Below the pieces are notes generated by a model. That model was not told the origin of the DNA. It searched no databases and saw nothing but the letters and a program-made list of their open reading frames with translations. 64,000 nucleotides of DNA, from the NCBI GenBank assembly GCA_022747635.1, contig JAKTNV010000638.1, positions 25,794 to 89,793 of the forward strand, written 5' to 3'. Positions 1 through 11,010 of the stretch are shown here, one piece after another (the stretch's first letter is position 1; each line of letters starts with the position of its first letter). Position numbers and translations under genes: made by a program. This stretch comes from Hetaerina americana. Lineage: Eukaryota > Arthropoda > Insecta > Odonata > Calopterygidae.

Positions 1-214
1 CTTTAACTAACACTAACACTTGCGCTGAGGCATCTTATATGCTCATTTCTTGTCTTTAATGATTTATTCTGGGTTTTATTTTGTTTATTTGAAGAAAATG
101 AACAACAATACACACAATGGAAACATTTTTGTTTGATTCGTTTCGAGTGAGATTTTCACCTAAGAACTTTTCATGGAAAAATATGAAAAATTAAAATTTC
201 TAAAAATGAAATAA
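1..214 (+). repeat. Partial satellite monomer at the left edge
   Basis: The window opens inside a unit of the 292-bp class: the G-tract block is missing and CACCTAAGAAC is joined directly to TTTTCATGG. The sequence matches positions 4623-4836 and 6474-6687, including the TTATATGC variant, so the hexamer pattern seen at 3922-7623 extends leftwards out of the window. Confidence 0.9.
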
Positions 215-1461
215 ATGCCTTCTATACACCTCAAACATTCACTCTAAAATGGAAGATTGTTGTTTTTCGCAATATTTTTGGAAATTTGGGATCTTTTACT
301 AACATAAACACTTGCGCTGAGACATCTTTTATGCTCATTTCTTGTCTTTAATGATTTATTCTGGGTTTTATTTTGTTTATTTGATGAAAATGAACAACAA
401 TACACACCATGGAAACATTTTTGTTTGATTCGTGTCGAGTGAGATTTTCACCTAGAACCCAAAGGGGGGGGTATTGGCACTTTTCATGGAAAAATGTGAA
501 AAATTAAAAATTCTAAAAATGAAATTAATGCCTTCTATACACCTCAAACATTCACTCTATAATGGAAGATTGTTGTTTTTCGCAATATTTTTGGAAATTT
601 TGGCTCTTTTACTAACATTAACACTTTCGCTGAGGCATCTTTTATGCTTATTTCTTGTCTTTAATGATTTATTCTGGGTTTTATTTTGTTTATTTGAAGA
701 AAATGAAAACAATACACACCATGGAAACATTTTTGTTTGATTCGTGTCGAGTTAGATTTTCACCTAGAACCCAAAGGGGGGGGGATTGGCACTTTTCATG
801 GAAAAATGTAAAAAATTAAAATTTCTAAAAATGAAATAAATGCCTTCTATACACCTCAAAAATTCACTCTATAATGGAAGATTGTTGTTTTTCGCAATAT
901 TTTTGGAAATTTGGGCTCTTTTACTAACATTAACACTTGCGCTGAGACATCTTTTATTCTCATTTATTGTCTTTAATGATTTATTCTGGGTTTTATTTTG
1001 TTTATTTGATGAAAATGAACAACAATACACACAATGGAAACATTTTTGTTTGATTCGTGTCGAGTGAGAATTTCACCTAGAACCCAAAGGGGGGTATTGG
1101 CACTTTTCATGGAAAAATGTGAAAAATTAAAATTTCTATAAATGAAATAAATGCCTTCTATACACCTCAAACATTCCCTCTATGATGGATGATTGTTGTT
1201 TTTCGCAATATTTTTGGAAATTTGGGCTCTTTTACTAACATTAACACTTGCGCTGAGACATCTTTTATGCTCATTTCTTGTCTTTAATGATTTATTCTGT
1301 GTTTTCTTTTGTTTATTTGATGAAAATGAACAACAATACACACCATGGAAACATTTTCGTTTGATTCGTGTCGAGTGAGATTTTCACCTAGAACCCATAG
1401 GGGGGTATTTGCACTTTTTATGGAAAAATGTGAAAAATTAAAATTTCTTAAAATGAAATAA

Positions 1462-3296
1462 ATGCCTTCTATACACCTCAAACATTCACTCTATAATGGA
1501 AGATTGTTGTTTTTCGCAATATTTTTGGAAATTTGGGCTCTTTAACTAACACTAACACTTGCGCTGAGGCATCTTTTATGCTCATTTCTTGTCTTTAATG
1601 ATTTATTCTGGGTTTTATTTTGTTTATTTAAAGAAAATGAACAACAATACACACTATGGAAACATTTTTGTTTGATTCGTTTCGAGTGAGATTTTCACCT
1701 AAGAACTTTTCATGGAAAAATGTGAAAAATTAAAATTTCTAAAAATGAAATAAATGCCTTCTATACACCTCAAACATTCACTCTAAAATGGAAGATTGTT
1801 GTTTTTCGCAATATTTTTGGAAATTTGGGCTCTTTAACTACCACTAACACTTGCGCTGAGGCATCTTTTATGCTCATTTCTTGTCTTTAATGATATATTC
1901 TGGGTTTTATTTTGTTTATTTGATGAAAATGAACAACAATACACACCATGGAAACATTTTTGTTTGATTCGTGTCGAGTGAGATTTTCACCTAGAACCCA
2001 AAGGGGGGGGTATTGGCACTTTTCATGGAAAAATGTGAAAAATTAAAATTTCTAAAAATGAAATAAAAGCCTTCTATACACCTCAAACATTATAAATAAT
2101 GGAAGATTGTTGTTTTTTCGCAATATTTTTGGAAATTTGGGCTCTTTTACTAACATTAACACTTTCGCTGAGGCATCTTTTATGCTCATTTCTTGTCTTT
2201 AATGATTTATTCTGGGTTTTATTTTGTTTATTTGAAGAAAATGAACAACAATACACACCATGGAAACATTTTTGTTTGATTCGTGTCGAGTTAGATTTTC
2301 ACCTAGAACCCAAAGGTGGGGGTATTGGCACTTTTCATGAAAAAATGTGAAAAATTAAAATTTCTAAAAATGAAATAAATGCCTTCTATACACCTCAAAC
2401 ATTCACTCTATAATGGAAGATTGTTGTTTTTGGCAATATTTTTGGAAAGTTGGGCTCTTTTACTAACATAAACACTTGCGCTGAGACATCTTTTATTCTC
2501 ATTTATTGTCTTTAATGATTTAATATGGGTTTTATTTTGTTTATTTGATGAAAATGAACAACAATACACACCATGGAAACATTTTTGTTTGATTCGTGTC
2601 GAGTGAGAATTTCACCTAGAACCCAAAGGGGGGGTATTGGCACTTTTCATGGAAAAATGTGAAAAATTAAAATTTCTAAAAATGAAATAAATGCCTTCTA
2701 TACACCTCAAACATTCACTCCATGATGGATGATTGTTGTTTTTCGCAATATTTTTGGAAATTTGGGCTCTTTTACTAACATTAACACTTGCGCTGAGGCA
2801 TCTTTTATGCTCATTTCTTGTCTTTAATGATTTATTCTGGGTTTTATTTTGTTTCTTTGATGAAAATGAACAACAATACACACAATGGAAACATTTTTGT
2901 TTGATTCGTTTCGAGTGAGATTTTAACCTAAGAACTTTTCATGGAAAAATGTGAAAAATTAAAATTTCTAAAAATGAAATAAATGCCTTCTATATACCTC
3001 AAACATTCACTCTATAATGGAAGATTGTTGTTTTTCGCAATATTTTTGGAAATTTGGGCTCTTTTAGTAACATTAACACTTTCGCTGAGGCATCTTTTAT
3101 GCTCATTTCTTGTCTTTAATGATTTATTCTGGGTTTTATTTTGTTTATTTGATGAAAATGAACAACAATACACACCATGGAAACATTTTTGTTTGGTTCG
3201 TGTCGAGTGAGATTTTCACCTAGAAGCCAAAGGGGGGGGGTATTGGCACTTTTCATGGAAAAATGTGAAAAATTAAAATTTCTAAAAATGATATAA
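1462..3296 (+). repeat. Recurring six-monomer set, zone A copy (about 1.83 kb)
   Basis: Six consecutive units start at 1462 (292 bp), 1754, 2067, 2379, 2691 (292 bp) and 2983. They carry in order: AACTAACAC; AACTACCAC; ATAAATAATGG with GAGTTAG; TTATTCTCATTTATTG; CCATGATGGATG with TTAACCTAAGAAC; TATACCTC with TTTTAGTAAC. The same order recurs at 55647-57477. Very similar sets with a GACTC/AACAATAAC third unit occur at 33789-35624, 39594-41422 and 44773-46604. Shorter or interrupted versions lie at 7624, 11325, 19441, 24936, 28271 and 60515. The set is thus the most widely shared ordered element of the window. Confidence 0.75.
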
Positions 3297-3921
3297 ATGC
3301 CTTCTATACACCTCAAACATTCACTCTATAATGGAAGATTGTTGTTTTTCGCAATATTTTTGGAAATTTGGGCTCTTTTACTAACATTTACACTTGTGAT
3401 AAGGCATCTTTTATGCTCATTTCTTGTCTTTAATGATTTATTCTGGGTTTTATTTTGTTTATTTGATGAAAATGAACAACAATACACACCATGGAAACAT
3501 TTTTGTTTGATTCGGTTCGAGTGAGATTTTCACCTAGAACCCAAAGGGGGGGTATTGGCACTTTTCATGGAAAAATGTGAAAAATTAAAATTTCTAATAA
3601 TGAAATAAATGCCTTCTATACACCTCAAACATTCACTCTATAATGGAAGATTGTTGTTTTTCGCAATATTTTTGGAAATTTGGGTTCTTTTACTAACATT
3701 AACACTTGCGCAGAGGCATCTTCTATGCTCATTTCTGGTCTTTAATGATTTATTCTGGGTTTTATTTTGTGTATTTGATGAGAATGAACAACAATACACA
3801 CCATGGAAACATTTTTGTTTGATTCGTGTCGAGTGAGATTTTCACCTAGAACCCAAAGGGGGGGGTATTGGCACTCTTCATGGAAAAATGTGAAAAATTA
3901 AAATATCTTAAAATGAAATAA

Positions 3922-5772
3922 ATGCCTTCTATACACCTCAAACATTCACTCTATAATGGAAGATTGTTGTTTTTCGCAATATTTTTGGAAATTTGGGCTC
4001 TTTTACTAACATTAACACTCGCGCAAAGGCACCTTTTATGCTCATTTCTTGTCTTTAATGATTTTTTCTGGGTTTTATTTTGTTTATTTGAAAAAAATGA
4101 ACAACAATACACACCATGGAAACATTTTTGTTTGATTCGTGTCGAGTTAGATTTTCACCTAGAACCCGAAGGGGGGGTATTGGCACTTTTCATAGAAAAA
4201 TGTGAAAAATTAAAATTTCTAAAAATGAAATAAAAGCCTTCTATACACCTCAAACATTCACTCTATGATGGAAGATTGTTGTTTTTCGCAATATTTTTGG
4301 AAATTTGGGCTCTTTTACTAACATAAACACCCTCGCTGAGGCATCTTTTATGCTCATTTCTTGTCTTTAATGATTTATTCTGGGTTTTATTTTGTTTATT
4401 TGATGAAAATGAACGACAATACACACCATGGAAACATTTTTGTTTGATTCGTGTCGAGTGAGATTTTCACCTAGAACCCATAGGGGGGTATTTGCACTTT
4501 TTATGGAAAAATGTGAAAAATTAAAATTTCTAAAAATGAAATAAATGCCTTCTATACACCTCAAACATTCACTCTATAATGGAAGATTGTTGTTTTTCGC
4601 AATATTTTTGGAAATTTTGGCTCTTTAACTAACACTAACACTTGCGCTGAGGCATCTTATATGCTCATTTCTTGTCTTTAATGATTTATTCTGGGTTTTA
4701 TTTTGTTTATTTGAAGAAAATGAACAACAATACACACAATGGAAACATTTTTGTTTGATTCGTTTCGAGTGAGATTTTCACCTAAGAACTTTTCATGGAA
4801 AAATATGAAAAATTAAAATTTCTAAAAATGAAATAAATGCCTTCTATACACCTCAAACATTCACTCTAAAATGAAAGATTGTTGTTTTTCGCAATATTTT
4901 TGGAAATTTGGGATTTTTTACTAACATAAACACTTGCGCTGAGACATCTTTTATGCTCATTTCTTGTCTTTAATGATTTATTCTGGGTTTTATTTTGTTT
5001 ATTTGATGAAAATGAACAACAATACACACCATGGAAACATTTTTGTTTGATTCGTGTCGAGTGAGATTTTCACCTAGAACCCAAAGGGGGGGGTATTGGC
5101 ACTTTTCATGGAAAAATGTGAAAAATTAAAAATTCTAAAAATGAAATTAATGCCTTCTATACACCTCAAACATTCACTCTATAATGGAAGATTGTTGTTT
5201 TTCGCAATATTTTTGGAAATTTTGGCTCTTTTACTAACATTAACACTTTCGCTGAGGCATCTTTTATGCTCATTTCTTGTCTTTAATGATTTATTCTGGG
5301 TTTTATTTTGTTTATTTGAAGAAAATGAAAACAATACACACCATGGAAACATTTTTGTTTGATTCGTGTCGAGTTAGATTTTCACCTAGAACCCAAAGGG
5401 GGGGGGATTGGCACTTTTCATGGAAAAATGTGAAAAATTAAAATTTCTATAAATGAAATAAATGCCTTCTATACACCTCAAACATTCCCTCTATGATGGA
5501 TGATTGTTGTTTTTCGCAATATTTTTGGAAATTTGGGCTCTTTTACTAACATTAACACTTGCGCTGAGACATCTTTTATGCTCATTTCTTGTCTTTAATG
5601 ATTTATTCTGTGTTTTCTTTTGTTTATTTGATGAAAATGAACAACAATACACACCATGGAAACATTTTCGTTTGATTCGTGTCGAGTGAGATTTTCACCT
5701 AGAACCCATAGGGGGGTATTTGCACTTTTTATGGAAAAATGTGAAAAATTAAAATTTCTAAAAATGAAATAA
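3922..5772 (+). repeat. 1851-bp hexamer HOR, copy 1
   Basis: Six monomers start at 3922, 4234, 4545, 4837, 5150 and 5462, with lengths 312, 311, 292, 313, 312 and 311. Diagnostic marks include the GAAAAAAATGAAC variant in the first unit, AAAGCC in place of ATGCC at 4234, ACGACAAT in the second unit, TTATATGC in the 292-bp unit and ATGAAAACAATAC in the fifth. The second copy follows directly with the same order and lengths. Part of the set is also present at 1-1461, shifted by 4622 bp at first and by 4311 bp after one extra monomer at 840-1150. Confidence 0.88.
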
Positions 5773-7623
5773 ATGCCTTCTATACACCTCAAACATTCAC
5801 TCTATAATGGAAGATTGTTGTTTTTCGCAATATTTTTGGAAATTTGGGCTCTTTTACTAACATTAACACTCGCGCAGAGGCACCTTTTATGCTCATTTCT
5901 TGTCTTTAATGATTTTTTCTGGGTTTTATTTTGTTTATTTGAAAAAAATGAACAACAATACACACCATGGAAACATTTTTGTTTGATTCGTGTCGAGTTA
6001 GATTTTCACCTAGAACCCGAAGGGGGGGTATTGGCACTTTTCATAGAAAAATGTGAAAAATTAAAATTTCTAAAAATGAAATAAAAGCCTTCTATATACC
6101 TCAAACATTCACTCTATGATGGAAGATTGTTGTTTTTCGCAATATTTTTGGAAATTTGGGCTCTTTTACTAACATAAACACCCTCGCTGAGGCATCTTTT
6201 ATGCTCATTTCTTGTCTTTAATGATTTATTCTGGGTTTTATTTTGTTTATTTGATGAAAATGAACGACAATACACACCATGGAAACATTTTTGTTTGATT
6301 CGTGTCGAGTGAGATTTTCACCTAGAACCCATAGGGGGGTATTTGCACTTTTTATGGAAAAATGTGAAAAATTAAAATTTCTAAAAATGAAATAAATGCC
6401 TTCTATACACCTCAAACATTCACTCTATAATGGAAGATTGTTGTTTTTCGCAATATTTTTGGAAATTTTGGCTCTTTAACTAACACTAACACTTGCGCTG
6501 AGGCATCTTATATGCTCATTTCTTGTCTTTAATGATTTATTCTGGGTTTTATTTTGTTTATTTGAAGAAAATGAACAACAATACACACAATGGAAACATT
6601 TTTGTTTGATTCGTTTCGAGTGAGATTTTCACCTAAGAACTTTTCATGGAAAAATATGAAAAATTAAAATTTCTAAAAATGAAATAAATGCCTTCTATAC
6701 ACCTCAAACATTCACTCTAAAATGGAAGATTGTTGTTTTTCGCAATATTTTTGGAAATTTGGGATTTTTTACTAACATAAACACTTGCGCTGAGACATCT
6801 TTTATGCTCATTTCTTGTCTTTAATGATTTATTCTGGGTTTTATTTTGTTTATTTGATGAAAATGAACAACAATACACACCATGGAAACATTTTTGTTTG
6901 ATTCGTGTCGAGTGAGATTTTCACCTAGAACCCAAAGGGGGGGGTATTGGCACTTTTCATGGAAAAATGTGAAAAATTAAAAATTCTAAAAATGAAATTA
7001 ATGCCTTCTATACACCTCAAACATTCACTCTATAATGGAAGATTGTTGTTTTTCGCAATATTTTTGGAAATTTTGGCTCTTTTACTAACATTAACACTTT
7101 CGCTGAGGCATCTTTTATGCTCATTTCTTGTCTTTAATGATTTATTCTGGGTTTTATTTTGTTTATTTGAAGAAAATGAAAACAATACACACCATGGAAA
7201 CATTTTTGTTTGATTCGTTTCGAGTTAGATTTTCACCTAGAACCCAAAGGGGGGGGGATTGGCACTTTTCATGGAAAAATGTGAAAAATTAAAATTTCTA
7301 TAAATGAAATAAATGCCTTCTATACACCTCAAACATTCCCTCTATGATGGATGATTGTTGTTTTTCGCAATATTTTTGGAAATTTGGGCTCTTTTACTAA
7401 CATTAACACTTGCGCTGAGACATCTTTTATGCTCATTTCTTGTCTTTAATGATTTATTCTGTGTTTTCTTTTGTTTATTTGATGAAAATGAACAACAATA
7501 CACACCATGGAAACATTTTCGTTTGATTCGTGTCGAGTGAGATTTTCACCTAGAACCCATAGGGGGGTATTTGCACTTTTTATGGAAAAATGTGAAAAAT
7601 TAAAATTTCTAAAAATGAAATAA
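5773..7623 (+). repeat. 1851-bp hexamer HOR, copy 2
   Basis: Six units start at 5773, 6085, 6396, 6688, 7001 and 7313, each 1851 bp downstream of its counterpart in the first copy. Only scattered single-base differences were noticed, such as CGCGCAGAGG here against CGCGCAAAGG, TATATACC against TATACACC near 6095, and GTTTCGAG against GTGTCGAG near 7217. Such similarity suggests a recent duplication by unequal exchange, although this was judged by eye. Confidence 0.88.
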
Positions 7624-8831
7624 ATGCCTTCTATACACCTCAAACATTCACTTTATAATGGAAGATTGTTGTTTTTCGCAATATTTTTGGAAATTTGGGC
7701 TCTTTAACTAACACTAACACTTGCGCTGAGGCATCTTTTATGCTCATTTCTTGTCTTTAATGATTTATTCTGGGTTTTATTTTGTTTATTTAAAGAAAAT
7801 GAACAACAATACACACTATGGAAACATTTTTGTTTGATTCGTTTCGAGTGAGATTTTCACCTAAGAACTTTTCATGGAAAAATGTGAAAAATTAAAATTT
7901 CTAAAAATGAAATAAATGCCTTCTATACACCTCAAACATTCACTCTAAAATGGAAGATTGTTGTTTTTCGCAATATTTTTGGAAATTTGGGCTCTTTAAC
8001 TACCACTAACACTTGCGCTGAGGCATCTTTTATGCTCATTTCTTGTCTTTAATGATTTATTCTGGGTTTTATTTTGTTTATTTGATGAAAATGAACAACA
8101 ATACACACCATGGAAACATTTTTGTTTGATTCGTGTCGAGTGAGATTTTCACCTAGAACCCAAAGGGGGGGGTATTGGCACTTTTCATGGAAAAATGTGA
8201 AAAATTAAAATTTCTAAAAATGAAATAAATGCCTTCTATACACCTCAAACATTATAAATAATGGAAGATTGTTGTTTTTCGCAATATTTTTGGAAATTTG
8301 GGCTCTTTAACTAACACTAACACTTGCGCTGAGGCATCTTTTATGCTCATTTCTTGTCTTTAATGATTTATTCTGGGTTTTATTTTGTTTATTTAAAGAA
8401 AATGAACAACAATACACACTATGGAAACATTTTTGTTTGATTCGTTTCGAGTGAGATTTTCACCTAAGAACTTTTCATGGAAAAATGTGAAAAATTAAAA
8501 TTTCTAAAAATGAAATAAATGCCTTCTATACACCTCAAACATTCACTCTAAAATGGAAGATTGTTGTTTTTCGCAATATTTTTGGAAATTTGGGCTCTTT
8601 AACTACCACTAACACTTGCGCTGAGGCATCTTTTATGCTCATTTCTTGTCTTTAATGATTTATTCTGGGTTTTATTTTGTTTTTTTGATGAAAATGAACA
8701 ACAATACACACCATGGAAACATTTTTGTTTGATTCGTGTCGAGTGAGATTTTCACCTAGAACCCAAAGGGGGGGGTATTGGCACTTTTCATGGAAAAATG
8801 TGAAAAATTAAAATTTCTAAAAATGAAATAA
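7624..8831 (+). repeat. Duplicated dimer of 603-605 bp
   Basis: Units at 7624 (292 bp) and 7916 (313 bp) are repeated as 8229 (290 bp) and 8519 (313 bp). The 8229 unit is chimeric: it opens with the ATAAATAATGG mark of the following monomer type and then carries the AACTAACAC mark and G-tract deletion of the 292-bp type. Compared with 1462-2066, which has a single dimer, this is a two-monomer expansion. The chimera marks where the exchange took place, roughly between 8262 and 8308. Confidence 0.8.
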
Positions 8832-10057
8832 ATGCCTTCTATACACCTCAAACATTATAAATAATGGAAGATTGTTTTTTTTCGCAATATTTTTGGAAAT
8901 TTGGGCTCTTTTACTAACATTAACACTTTCGCTGAGGCATCTTTTATGCTCATTTCTTGTCTTTAATGATTTATTCTGGGTTTTATTTTGTTTATTTGAA
9001 GAAAATGAACAACAATACACACCATGGAAACATTTTTGTTTGATTCGTGTCGAGTTAGATTTTCACCTAGAACCCAAAGGGGGGGGTATTGGCACTTTTC
9101 ATGAAAAAATGTGAAAAATTAAAATTTCTAAAAATGAAATAAATGCCTTCTATACACCTCAAACATTCACTCTATAATGGAAGATTGTTGTTTTTGGCAA
9201 TATTTTTGGAAATTTGGGCTCTTTTACTAACATAAACACTTGCGCTGAGACATCTTTTATTCTCATTTATTGTCTTTAATGATTTATTCTGGGTTTTATT
9301 TTGTTTATTTGATGAAAATGAACAACAATACACACCATGGAAACATTTTTGTTTGATTCGTGTCGAGTGAGAATTTCACCTAGAACCCAAAGTGGGGGTA
9401 TTTGCACTTTTCATGGAAAAATGTGAAAAATTAAAATTTCTAAAAATGAAATAAATGCCTTCTATACACCTCAAACATTCAATCCATGATGGATGATTGT
9501 TGTTTTTCGCAATATTTTTGGAAATTTGGGCTCTTTTACTAACATTAACACTTGCGCTGAGGCATCTTTTATGCTCATTTCTTGTCTTTAATGATTTATT
9601 CTGGGTTTTATTTTGTTTCTTTGATGAAAATGAACAACAATACACACAATGGAAACATTTTTGTTTGATTCGTTTCGAGTGAGATTTTAACCTAAGAACT
9701 TTTCATGGAAAAATGTGAAAAATTAAAATTTCTAAAAATGAAATAAAGGCCTTCTATATACCTCAAACATTCACTCTATAATGGAAGATTGTTGTTTTTC
9801 GCAATATTTTTGGAAATTTGGGCTCTTTTAGTAACATTAACACTTTCGCTGAGGCATCTTTTATGCTCATTTCTTGTCTTTAATGATTTATTCTGGGTTT
9901 TCTTTTGTTTATTTGATGAAAATGAACAACAATACACACCATGGAAACATTTTTGTTTGATTCGTGTCGAGTGAGATTTTCACCTAGAACCCATAGGGGG
10001 GTATTTGCACTTTTTATGGAAAAATGTTAAAAATTAAAATTTCTAAAAATGCAATAA

Positions 10058-10402
10058 ATGCCTTCTATACACCTCAAACATTCACCCTATAATGGAAGAT
10101 TGTTTTTTTTCGCAAGATTTTTGGAAATTTGGGCTCTTTTACTAAAATTAACACTTGCGCTAAGGCATCTTTTATGCTCATTTCACTCGCGCTGAAGCAT
10201 CTTTTATGCTCATTTCTTGTCTTTAATGATTTATTCTGGGTTTTATTTTGTTTATTTGATGAAAATCAACAACAATACACACCATGGAAACATTTTTGTT
10301 TGATTCGTGTCGAGTGAGATTTTCACCTTGAACCCAAAGGGGGGGGTATTCGCACTTTTCATGGAAAAATGTGAAAAATTAAAATTTCTAAAAATGAAAT
10401 AA
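10058..10402 (+). repeat. 345-bp monomer with 32-bp internal tandem duplication, copy 1
   Basis: The unit is 32 bp longer than the standard form. A segment at 10153-10184, from ACTTGCGC to CTCATTTC, is followed at once by a second version at 10185-10216 that starts ACTCGCGC. The two copies differ at the T/C of ACTTGCGC and in GCTAAGG against GCTGAAG, so they had either diverged or come from different monomer types. The duplicated segment includes the GCAT/ATGC inverted repeat. The unit also has a T-run variant (TGTTTTTTTTCGCAAG). Confidence 0.9.
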
Positions 10403-10715
10403 ATGCCTTCTATACACCTCAAACATTCACTCTATAATGGAAGATTGTTGTTTTTCGCAATATTTTTGGAAATTTGGGTTCTTTTACTAACATTAACACT
10501 TGCGCAGAGGCATCTTTTATGCTCATTTCTGGTCTTTAATGATTTATTCTGGGTTTTATTTTGTGTATTTGATGAAAATGAACAACAATACACACCATGG
10601 AAACATTTTTGTTTGATTCGTGTCGAGTGAGATTTTCACCTAGAACCCAAAGGGGGGGGTATTGGCACTTTTCACGGAAAAATGTGAAAAATTAAAATTT
10701 CTAAAAATGAAATAA

Positions 10716-11010
10716 ATGCCTTCTATACACCTCAAACATTCACTCTATAATGGAAGATTGTTGTTTTTCGCAATATTTTTGAAAATTTGGGCTCTTTTAC
10801 TAACATTAACACTTGCGCTGAGGCATCTTTTATGCTCATTTCTTGTCTTAAATGATTTATTCTGGGTTTTATTTTGTTTATTTGATGAAAATGAACCACA
10901 ATACACCCAATGGAAACATTTATGTTTGATTCGTGTCGAGTGAGATTTTCACGGTATTGGCACTTTTCATGGAAAAATGTGAAAAATTAAAATTTCTAAA
11001 AATGAAATAA
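10716..11010 (+). repeat. 295-bp monomer with a private G-tract deletion
   Basis: Near 10950 the sequence reads GATTTTCACGGTATTGG: the CCTAGAACCCAAA block and most of the G-tract are missing. The end points differ from those of the 290-292-bp class, which keeps CCTAAGAAC and loses TATTGGCA. This is an independent deletion in the same region, seen once in the window. Confidence 0.85.

Noticed and set aside
2091..2098. TATAAATA as an annotated promoter
   Set aside because: The motif alone in AT-rich repeats is not enough; it is kept as a low-interest observation and not listed as a regulatory feature.
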